Assembly (NCBI RefSeq): GCF_002929495.1
Contig: NZ_PJJJ01000017.1
Span: forward strand, 1 to 49,113
Length of the DNA stretch: 49,113 nucleotides
From: Cryobacterium sp. Y82
Lineage (GTDB): Bacteria > Actinomycetota > Actinomycetes > Actinomycetales > Microbacteriaceae
Direction: 5' to 3'
Within the stretch, counting starts at the first letter, position 1, and each line of letters begins with the position of its first letter. The notes below the pieces were generated by a model. The model worked only from the letters and a program-made list of their open reading frames with translations. It did not search any database and was not told where the DNA came from. The translations under genes were made by a program, and so were the position numbers. Of this stretch, positions 37,311-44,192 are shown piece after piece.

Positions 37311-38384
37311 TCAGGGGCGCAGGGCGGCCAGGGCCAGCGCTACGTCTTCTTCGTCATTGAAGAGGTGGAAGGCGACGCGGGCCCGACCGGCCCGGCCCGA
37401 GGCGGTGAGGCCGGCGTTGGTGAGGCGCGCGAGGTCGCGGCCGTCGGCATCCGGCCAACTGATGATGGCCTGATCGAGCCGGGGCCGCCCCAGACCGTCG
37501 CAGAGGGCGTTGCCGAGGCCGACATTGTGGGCGTGCACCTCGGCCAGCTCGAGGCTGCGGAACAGATCGATGGCCGGCTCTGCACCGGCCCAGGCCGGCC
37601 AGGCCGGCGATACGTCGAATCGGCGGGCATCTTGGGCGAGCGTCATTGCTGGCCCGTAACAGGATGCCCACGGGTCGTCTCCGGCATACCAGCCGGCGTT
37701 GATGGGATGCAGTTGCGCCGCGAAGGCTTCCAAGACCGTGAAGAAGGCTACGCCGCGCGGGGCACCGAGCCATTTGTAGCTGTGGCAGATTGTCGCGTCA
37801 AATGCCGCGGCGTCGACCGGCATCCACCCAGTTGCCTGGGTCGTGTCGCACAGGGTGAAGGCGCCCGTAGCCTGGGCTGCGGCTCGGATGGCGACGCTGT
37901 CGGCCACGGTGCCTGTGGCGGACTGCACGAGCGAAAACGCCACGAGCCAGGTGTTTGCAGTCAGGCTCGCAGCCAGGTCGGCCAGCGCTACCTGCCGCAC
38001 GGTCACGCCGCGGTGGGCCTGCGCCAGAAATGGAAACACCATCGAGCTGAAGTCGCCAATCGGCAGCACCACTTCGGCGCCGTCGGGAATGCTCGCGGCT
38101 ACCAAGCCCGCCATAACCGAAGTCTGCGAGCCGATTGCCACCCGGTCGGGCGTGACGTCGACGAGGTCGGCGTAGCCGACGCGCACGCGCTCGACGATCT
38201 CGACGTAACGCGAGGCGCTGGCCTCTCCGCGGGACCAGGCCTCGGTGTCGGCGCGCATCGCGGCGATCGTGGCGTGCGTCGGCAGCCCGAGGGTGCAGGC
38301 GGCCAGATAGCCGCGACCGGAGGTGTACTGTGCGCGTGCGTCGGTGAGGCTGAGGGTGCTCTTTTGGTTTGGTGCGGGGGTCAT
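37311..38384 (-). CDS. Class V PLP-dependent aminotransferase
   Basis: About 357 aa of the class V / cysteine-desulfurase-like fold. The PLP Asp/Gln pocket reads CDTTQATGWMPVD and the PLP Lys is in HSYKWLGAPRGVAF. Substrate unknown; the absence of a conserved active-site cysteine loop argues against a true desulfurase. ATG 38384 is preferred to 38408 because relatives start shortly before the YLAACTLGLPTHATIAAM segment. It is divergent from gltX and convergent with the FAH-like gene across the palindromic repeats. Confidence 0.85.
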   Translation of the reverse strand: MTPAPNQKSTLSLTDARAQYTSGRGYLAACTLGLPTHATIAAMRADTEAWSRGEASASRYVEIVERVRVGYADLVDVTPDRVAIGSQTSVMAGLVAASIPDGAEVVLPIGDFSSMVFPFLAQAHRGVTVRQVALADLAASLTANTWLVAFSLVQSATGTVADSVAIRAAAQATGAFTLCDTTQATGWMPVDAAAFDATICHSYKWLGAPRGVAFFTVLEAFAAQLHPINAGWYAGDDPWASCYGPAMTLAQDARRFDVSPAWPAWAGAEPAIDLFRSLELAEVHAHNVGLGNALCDGLGRPRLDQAIISWPDADGRDLARLTNAGLTASGRAGRARVAFHLFNDEEDVALALAALRP

Positions 38385-38473
38385 GGTTCCAGTGTGACGA
38401 GGTGGCATTCATAGGACAACAGCTGTTCCTTCGTAATCCAGCAGGCAGGCTCCCGCAACTAGAATCATGAGTA

Positions 38474-39997
38474 ATGTCTGACACCACTGCACACCCGTTT
38501 TCTACCGCTACCGGAACCGACGTTCGCGTGCGGTTCTGCCCCTCGCCGACCGGAACGCCCCACGTGGGCCTCGTTCGCACCGCCATGTTCAACTGGGCCT
38601 ACGCCCGGCACACCGGCGGCAAAATGATCTTCCGCATCGAAGACACCGATGCCGCCCGCGACAGCGAAGAGAGCTTTCTGCAGCTGGTCGAGGCCATGCG
38701 CTGGCTGAAGCTGGACTGGGACGAGGGCGTCGACGTCGGCGGCCCGCAGGCGCCGTACCGCCAGTCCGAGCGCTACGACATCTACCGCGGCGTCATCGAG
38801 CAGCTCAAGGCAAGCGGCCACATCTACGAGAGCTTCGTCACCGGCGAAGAGATCGAAATCCGTAACCGCGACCTCGGGCGCGATCCGAAGATGGGCTACG
38901 ACAACTTCGAGCGTGACCTCAGTGAGGAGCAGAAGGCTGCCTACCGGTCCGAGGGTCGCTCCCCGGCACTGCGCCTGCGGGTGCCGGACACCGAGCTCTC
39001 CTTCGACGACCTCGTGCGCGGCGAGATTACCTTCCCGGCCGGATCGTTCAGTGACTTTGTCGTCGTGCGCCCGAACGGGCATCCGCTTTACCCCTTCGTC
39101 AACCCGGTCGATGACGCGCTCATGGGCGTCACCCACGTGCTGCGCGGCGAAGATCTGCTCTCGTCGACCCCGCGTCAGATCGCGCTGTACCACGCGCTCA
39201 TCGATATCGGCGTGACCACCTTCGTGCCCCGCTTCGGCCACCTGCCCTACGTCATGGGCGACAAGAACAAGAAGCTCTCCAAGCGCGACGCTGAGGCGAA
39301 CCTGTTTCTGCACCGCGACCGCGGGTTCATTCCCGAAGGACTGCTCAACTACCTTGCGCTGCTCGGCTGGTCGCTCACCCATGACCGCGACGTGTTCTCG
39401 ATCGACGAGTTCACGGCCGCGTTCGACGTCGTGAACGTCAACCCCAACCCGGCCAGGTTCGACCTCAAGAAGGCCGAGTCGATCAACGGCGACCACATTC
39501 GCCAGCTGGAAGCGTCAGACTTCGCCGCTCGGCTGGTGCCCTATCTGGTGACCGCCGGCGTGCTCGGCGACACCCCGAGCGCGGCCGACCTGGCCCTGCT
39601 CGCCCAGGGCGCACCGCTTATTCAGGAGCGCATCGCACTGCTCGGCGAGGCCCCCGCTATGCTCGGTTTTTTGTTCGTAACCGGCGCCGATCTCATACTC
39701 GAAGCGGATGCCCTCGCCTCGCTCCCGCAGAACGCCGCCGACATTCTCGGCTCGTCTCGCACGGCGCTCGAAAGTATTCCTTCAGCGGAATGGACCACCG
39801 AGCGGGTGCATGAACTGCTCGCCGCGACGCTCGTCGAGGGGCTGGGCCTCAAGCCGCGCGTGGCCTTCGGTCCGCTGCGTGTCGCGCTGTCGGGCCGCAA
39901 GATTTCGCCGCCGCTGTTTGAATCAATGGAAATTCTCGGTCAGGCCGAAACCCTCGACCGCCTTGATCGGGCACTCACGGTGACGACGACTGCTTGA
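38474..39997 (+). CDS. gltX: Glutamyl-tRNA synthetase
   Basis: Class I synthetase of 507 aa. The HIGH-type motif is in [20 protein letters not shown], then [11 protein letters not shown], and the KMSKS-type loop is [15 protein letters not shown]. The C-terminal anticodon-binding domain is full length. A TAGAAT box (38460-38465) lies 8 nt before the ATG, which has no clear ribosome site, so the mRNA may be nearly leaderless. A tRNA-Gln gene follows 100 bp downstream. Whether the enzyme also charges tRNA-Gln (the GatCAB route) cannot be decided here. Confidence 0.96.
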   Translation: MSDTTAHPFSTATGTDVRVRFCPSPTGTPHVGLVRTAMFNWAYARHTGGKMIFRIEDTDAARDSEESFLQLVEAMRWLKLDWDEGVDVGGPQAPYRQSERYDIYRGVIEQLKASGHIYESFVTGEEIEIRNRDLGRDPKMGYDNFERDLSEEQKAAYRSEGRSPALRLRVPDTELSFDDLVRGEITFPAGSFSDFVVVRPNGHPLYPFVNPVDDALMGVTHVLRGEDLLSSTPRQIALYHALIDIGVTTFVPRFGHLPYVMGDKNKKLSKRDAEANLFLHRDRGFIPEGLLNYLALLGWSLTHDRDVFSIDEFTAAFDVVNVNPNPARFDLKKAESINGDHIRQLEASDFAARLVPYLVTAGVLGDTPSAADLALLAQGAPLIQERIALLGEAPAMLGFLFVTGADLILEADALASLPQNAADILGSSRTALESIPSAEWTTERVHELLAATLVEGLGLKPRVAFGPLRVALSGRKISPPLFESMEILGQAETLDRLDRALTVTTTA

Positions 39998-40100
39998 CAC
40001 TGAGCTGGTGGGGCTTCGACTCGCCGGGGGACACCTCGGTTTGGCCTCTCCAGCCCGAGTGGGCTAGGCTACTACTCGGCCCGATCTTCGGATTAGGCAT

Positions 40101-40172
40101 TGGGGTATGGTGTAATTGGCAACACGGATGATTCTGGTTCATTTGTTCTTGGTTCGAGTCCAGGTACCCCAG
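40101..40172 (+). tRNA. tRNA-Gln (anticodon CTG)
   Basis: A full cloverleaf can be folded by hand: acceptor TGGGGTA/TACCCCA, D arm GTGT...ACAC, anticodon stem GATGA/TCATT with loop TTCTGGT (CTG at 40134-40136), T arm CTTGG-TTCGAGT-CCAGG, discriminator G. CCA is not encoded. It reads CAG codons. The integrase gene begins just downstream, so the 3' half of this tRNA is the probable attachment site. Confidence 0.95.
40150..40172 (+). other. Candidate attachment site (tRNA 3' end)
   Basis: Tyrosine integrases often recombine at the T arm and acceptor end of a tRNA gene, and the int/xis genes here begin within 200-400 bp of it. No second copy of this sequence was seen up to the window end, so the crossover segment and the far junction are not established. 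Confidence 0.35.
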
Positions 40173-40368
40173 CACTAAAAAGCGCAGGATTCCGCGGCGA
40201 AATCGACTATCGCCCACCCTGACCGACAGGCCCGAAACGGGCCGAATTACCGTAAACTACACCAAAAACCCCCTCGGGGATTGTTTGGGCGTTGTTGTGC
40301 CCGGCCCGATACGGGCTTGTCCCGGCTCGGTCGGGCCGCTCACGAGCTCTCTGGCGCACCTATTGCGT
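40173..40368. other. Junction region between tRNA-Gln and the excisionase-like gene
   Basis: About 195 bp with no supported gene. GGCCCG-AAA-CGGGCC (40229-40243) is a small hairpin, and CCCC-CTC-GGGG with A/T flanks (about 40266-40276) is another. They may end the tRNA transcript or lie in the integrase arm-site region. Confidence 0.4.
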
Positions 40369-40563
40369 ATGGACACGACGACGCAAATTACACCCACGTT
40401 TCTCACCCAGCGCGAACTCGCGGAGCTGCTCCGAATGCCCGAGCGTACTCTCGAGGACTGGCGTCTGATGCAGACCGGGCCGCCCTATATCAAGCTCGGC
40501 CGACTCGTCCGTTACGACGTGCAGGACGTGCTCACCTGGGTTCACGAACACCGCCATGGTTAG
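40369..40563 (+). CDS. Helix-turn-helix excisionase-like protein
   Basis: Protein of 64 aa with a MerR/Xis-type winged helix: FLTQRELAELLRMPERTLED, then WRLMQTGPPYIKLGRLVRYD and VQDVLTWVHEHR. Such proteins bind and bend DNA to direct integrase to excision. ATG 40369 is preferred because the residues further up in frame (to 40285) do not look like protein. The stop overlaps the integrase start by 8 bp, so the two are co-translated. Confidence 0.85.
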   Translation: MDTTTQITPTFLTQRELAELLRMPERTLEDWRLMQTGPPYIKLGRLVRYDVQDVLTWVHEHRHG

Positions 40564-41761
40564 GCCGCAGATCGCAGCCGGTGAAGTGGGCTCCATCGAC
40601 GTGCGACAACTGGCCAGCGGCCGATATCGCGCCCGCGCCACCAACCGCGACGACAGCGGAGCACTGCACCGCCTTGCCGTGACGGCCGATACCCGCGACG
40701 ACGCTATCGCCGAGATCCATCGACAAGCGAGAGCCATGGCCACCGGCGGTGCCGGGGCCCTCTCTCCGTCGAGCACGATCGCCGACGCAGTGGAGCTCTG
40801 GCTGTCGCAGGTGCTCACCCGTGCCAAAGCGGGCAGTCTGTCGTACTCAACCTACGAATCGTACGAGACAACGGCCCGTGTCATCATCGTGCCGCGCTGC
40901 GGGGGAGTGCGGCTCGACCACCTGACCGTCGGTCGCTGCGACCGCATCCTGCAGCGGATTCTGGAGGAAGAGACTATCTCGAAAGCCCGTCGAGCACGGG
41001 CAGTGTTGAGCCTGCTGTGCGGCTATTGCGTGCGCGACGACGCCATGCCGCAGAACCCTGTGCGGGACGTTCAGCGCCTGCCAATGTCGCCGCGCAAGGA
41101 ATCCGCCCTCACGCCGGTGCAGATCACGGGCATCCGTGGGCGCATGCAGGTATGGCGGCTCACCCGCGACGACGGCCCGCGGCCCAACTATCGCGCACTG
41201 ATTGACGGAATGGACATCATGATCGGCACCTCTCTGCGCATCGGCGAGTGCCTTGGCCTGCGCCGCTGTGACGTGGACATGACGACGTTGCCGCCGACGC
41301 TCATCGTGAGCGGCACGATCGTGAGCACAAAGGCTCAAGGAACGCACCGCAAGAACTCTCCTAAGCGGTCACGGCAACGGCGGAGCATAGCCTTGCCGTC
41401 GATGGCCGCAGCGGCGGTGCGACGGCGGCTGGCGCTCGCGGAGGCGGATCCGGAGGCGTTCCTATTTCCCACGAAGACCGGCCGCTCGCTGAGCGTCAGC
41501 AACTACGAGCGCCTACTGCGGGCATTCGTGGAGGACGAGCGCGCCAACCTTGTTGACTTGGGCGTCGACGTCGATGAATACACGACTCACATCTATCGGC
41601 GCACGGCCGCCACGCTGATCGAGCGGGCGGCCGGAATCACCCTGGCCTCGCGCCTTCTCGGCCATGCCAATGAGCAGACCACTAGGAACAGCTACGTGGT
41701 CACGGCCGACATGGTCGACCCGGTGACGGCTGAGATCCTCGACGAGGTGCTTGGTACGTGA
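40556..41761 (+). CDS. int: Tyrosine-type site-specific integrase
   Basis: Recombinase of 401 aa. The N-terminal arm-binding region (RQLASGRYRARATNRDDSG), core-binding SAM-like helices, then the catalytic domain. Active-site residues can be placed: Arg in GTSLRIGECLGLRRCDV, the HxxR box in THIYRRTAATLI, the His in RLLGHANEQTTRNSYV and the nucleophile Tyr in the same segment. It appears complete and functional. Position next to tRNA-Gln and xis indicates an integrated island that starts here and extends right. Confidence 0.93.
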   Translation: MVRPQIAAGEVGSIDVRQLASGRYRARATNRDDSGALHRLAVTADTRDDAIAEIHRQARAMATGGAGALSPSSTIADAVELWLSQVLTRAKAGSLSYSTYESYETTARVIIVPRCGGVRLDHLTVGRCDRILQRILEEETISKARRARAVLSLLCGYCVRDDAMPQNPVRDVQRLPMSPRKESALTPVQITGIRGRMQVWRLTRDDGPRPNYRALIDGMDIMIGTSLRIGECLGLRRCDVDMTTLPPTLIVSGTIVSTKAQGTHRKNSPKRSRQRRSIALPSMAAAAVRRRLALAEADPEAFLFPTKTGRSLSVSNYERLLRAFVEDERANLVDLGVDVDEYTTHIYRRTAATLIERAAGITLASRLLGHANEQTTRNSYVVTADMVDPVTAEILDEVLGT

Positions 41762-41790
41762 TGATCCCAATGAAACGTGGAATGAAGTGT

Positions 41791-41874
41791 GCAGAACGCA
41801 GAACGCAGAACGCAGAACGCAGAACGCAGAACGCAGAACGCAGAACGCAGAACGCAGAACGCAGAACGCAGAAC
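41791..41874. repeat. 12 perfect copies of a heptamer
   Basis: GCAGAAC repeated 12 times without a mismatch (84 bp), 30 bp after the integrase stop. A 7-bp unit shifts frame at each copy, and all three plus-strand frames run through it without stops. Such arrays change copy number by slippage. Confidence 0.95.
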
Positions 41875-41997
41875 CAAGACTCACGGGCCGTGGAGTCGCA
41901 ACATGGCCTCCTCCCTTTCGTGACATGGCGGATGCTACGGCCGCCCCACATCATGCATGCTCGGTGAGTCGTACGCGATCAGCGTGAGTGGTGGCGC

Positions 41998-42033
41998 TGC
42001 GCCAGAGAACGGTTACCCGGTCTCTGGCGCAGA
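41998..42033. repeat. 12-bp inverted repeat between int and the patatin gene
   Basis: CTGCGCCAGAGA (41998-42009) and TCTCTGGCGCAG (42022-42033) are a perfect inverted pair with a 12-nt loop. It lies 75 bp past the stop of the minus-strand patatin gene and could be its terminator, though no U-run follows, or a protein-binding site. The rest of 41875-42107 shows no gene. Confidence 0.7.
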
Positions 42034-42107
42034 GTGTTGTGATGGACAGAAATTCTGTGCGACGTCCGACATATCAGGCTACCTTCGGTGACTCGTAATG
42101 CTGTGTA

Positions 42108-43082
42108 TCACTCAGCGCCGTCACCCGGAGTAAAAACTGGTGCGAGATGACTCGCGAATCGTTTAGTGTAAACGGGACTCAGTCCTCGGCTGGCCGAGGC
42201 AGCGTGTCCGGCAATATCTTCTGCATCCGCCTTGTCCAAGGAATACATTCCTCCCGGCACCATCGCGTCAAATCGACTGTAGTTATTCTTTCCAACCAGT
42301 TGCTGGGCGATCCCTTGTCCGCCACGACTTCCCGCGGTCAGCACCAAGGAGATCGCATGCGGCGCCCAAGTCAAAATTCCTCCATTGTCCATCTGCCGCG
42401 TGTTCGTCAAATGTTGATCAGTTGTTCCGACGTTTAGGACTCGAACGGACGACAGAGGCATATTCATCGTTCGTACGGCTTCCGTGATCGCAACGACAGA
42501 CGGGTTGTTTGCCCAGATCCCTCCATCGATGAAACGTTGTCCGTCCACCTTGGCGACAGAAAAGTACGTTGGAGCAGCTGATGTTGCTAAGGCTATGTCC
42601 ACCATAGGAATTCTCCAATCCCGCCTCAATTCAGGGTGATGAAAGGTCTTGAAGAGGTGAACTGCGCCGTTTTGAGCGTCCCAAGCGGGAATGACCAGGC
42701 GCTTAGTGCTATCGCCGAGCTTTCTAGCGCCGAAGAGATCGACAAGTGCTGCTCGGAGTGCTGCTGATTCGTAGGTTGGGCGTACAAGTCGCCGCGAAGC
42801 ATTCCACAAACCTCGACGCGCCTGAGGAAAGACTTTCGTCACCAACTCTGTGTAGCGATCGGCGATTTCCGCCGGCCGAATGCCCGCGCCGAGGGCCAGA
42901 GCGATGATGCCTCCCGCGGAAGTCCCAGCAATGAGGTCGAAAGAATCGCAAATGTTGACGTCCAGATCGGCTTCGAGCCTAGCCAGGACATGGGCGGTGA
43001 AGAGAGCCTTGGCCCCGCCGCCATCGAGCGCGAGCACCTGGAATCGTGGCGAACCAGCGTCGAAGGAGCTGCGGTCCGTCAT
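42108..43082 (-). CDS. capV: CapV-like patatin phospholipase
   Basis: Protein of about 324 aa with a complete patatin active site: oxyanion loop LALDGGGAKALF, nucleophile Ser55 in AGTSAGG, and catalytic Asp186 in FIDGGIWANNP. Around them the sequence follows CBASS effector CapV closely (STKRLVIPAWDAQNGAVHLF, KTFHHPELRRDW, VDIALATSAAPTYFS). CapV degrades membrane phospholipids when a cyclic nucleotide binds, killing the infected cell. No recognisable CBASS cyclase of the usual type is adjacent; a divergent nucleotidyltransferase is. ATG 43082 has AGGGG just upstream; TTG 43094 would add 4 residues. Confidence 0.88.
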   Translation of the reverse strand: MTDRSSFDAGSPRFQVLALDGGGAKALFTAHVLARLEADLDVNICDSFDLIAGTSAGGIIALALGAGIRPAEIADRYTELVTKVFPQARRGLWNASRRLVRPTYESAALRAALVDLFGARKLGDSTKRLVIPAWDAQNGAVHLFKTFHHPELRRDWRIPMVDIALATSAAPTYFSVAKVDGQRFIDGGIWANNPSVVAITEAVRTMNMPLSSVRVLNVGTTDQHLTNTRQMDNGGILTWAPHAISLVLTAGSRGGQGIAQQLVGKNNYSRFDAMVPGGMYSLDKADAEDIAGHAASASRGLSPVYTKRFASHLAPVFTPGDGAE

Positions 43083-43200
43083 CTTCCCCTGCAATCTTGT
43101 GCGGCACGCCTATTGGATCGTAGGCATAAAACTACACCGTTACTACGATCTGCGGATCACGGTCGAAACGAATGGAACGTCTTGCCCGTAAGATTCAGAA
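43083..43200. promoter_or_regulatory. Divergent control region, patatin / nucleotidyltransferase
   Basis: 118-bp gap that must hold promoters for both directions. It is AT-richer than the core genome. The plus-strand gene has only a weak ribosome site. No clear palindrome stands out. The shared gap is the main reason to consider the patatin and the downstream operon as one unit. Confidence 0.45.
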
Positions 43201-44190
43201 ATGACCAACGACTTCCTTTCTTCACGAGCTGGCTACTCGAGGACCCGATTGTCTGAACTTAAGGACCAAGTGGGCGCTGCTGTTGAGGGCGTTGAGCTGG
43301 AGGGGCTGACTATCTTCACGGCCGGGTCTTTTGCTCGTCTGGAGGCGGGAGAATTCTCGGACGTCGACCTGTTTTTTACATACCATCCAACGGGAAATGC
43401 TGTGCAGTCCCGTCGCACTAACGAACTAAAATTATTTGGGCGCCTAATTGATCTCGTTGAAAAATTAGGTTTCCCCGCGTTTTCAAATGACGCACAATAC
43501 TTAGAAACTCATAATGTTGAAGACATTCTAAAGTATCTAGGTGGGCCCATTGATGACGCACACAATCACTTCACACTTCGAATGCTCCTCCTTCTCGAGA
43601 GCAAATGTATCTATGGTAAAGATGAATACGAAGCGGCTCTAAAAAATATAATCCAATCATATTATCGCGACTTCCCGCGGCACGAGCACAGTTTTCAGCC
43701 TTGGTTCTTGCTAAATGACATCATGAGGTATTGGAAAACGCTCCTCCTCAATTACGAAAATAAACGCAATGATGGAGATTCGGAAGAAGCGAAATTAAGC
43801 CGTAGAGTAAAGAACTTCAAGCTGCAGTTCAGTCGAATGACGACATGTTTTGCGACAATTGCTGCGCTCGGCAGTTTCTCGGATATACCCACCGAAGAAG
43901 ACGTCTTTCAACTGACTCTAAGAACACCGCAAGATCGCCTTCAGCTCGTGAAAGACAAACTGCCGGAATTGAATTCTACGATTGAGAGTTTGCTGTCTGA
44001 ATACAGTTGGTTTCTGGAACAGACGTCACTTTCCACTGAGGCGCTTCGCGCGAAGTTTGTGGATAGGGACGATCGGACGCAAATGTTTTCTCGTGCTGAG
44101 GCGTACGGTTCAAAAATGTTCGGGCTCCTTGACGAAATAGGAAAGTTGCGCGGAATGTCACCTGACTTGATCCGGTACTTGGTGATCTAG
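43201..44190 (+). CDS. Nucleotidyltransferase-fold protein
   Basis: Protein of 329 aa. The N-terminus has a pol-beta-type NTase motif: G42-S43 in FTAGSFARLEAGEFSDVDLF and the metal-binding pair D54/D56. The spacing resembles the GlnD/GlnE/MNT type more than classical cGAS/DncV cyclases. The rest is helical (LNDIMRYWKTLLLNYENKR, LKDRLQLVKDKLPEL-like region) and unrecognised. It could transfer a nucleotide to protein, RNA or a small molecule, or make a nucleotide signal. AT-rich codon use differs from the core genes. GTG of the methyltransferase gene lies 2 bp past its stop, so they form an operon. Confidence 0.8.
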   Translation: MTNDFLSSRAGYSRTRLSELKDQVGAAVEGVELEGLTIFTAGSFARLEAGEFSDVDLFFTYHPTGNAVQSRRTNELKLFGRLIDLVEKLGFPAFSNDAQYLETHNVEDILKYLGGPIDDAHNHFTLRMLLLLESKCIYGKDEYEAALKNIIQSYYRDFPRHEHSFQPWFLLNDIMRYWKTLLLNYENKRNDGDSEEAKLSRRVKNFKLQFSRMTTCFATIAALGSFSDIPTEEDVFQLTLRTPQDRLQLVKDKLPELNSTIESLLSEYSWFLEQTSLSTEALRAKFVDRDDRTQMFSRAEAYGSKMFGLLDEIGKLRGMSPDLIRYLVI

Positions 44191-44192
44191 TC

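Noticed and set aside
41791..41874. A CRISPR-like array
   Set aside because: The units are contiguous 7-mers with no spacers; it is a simple tandem repeat.
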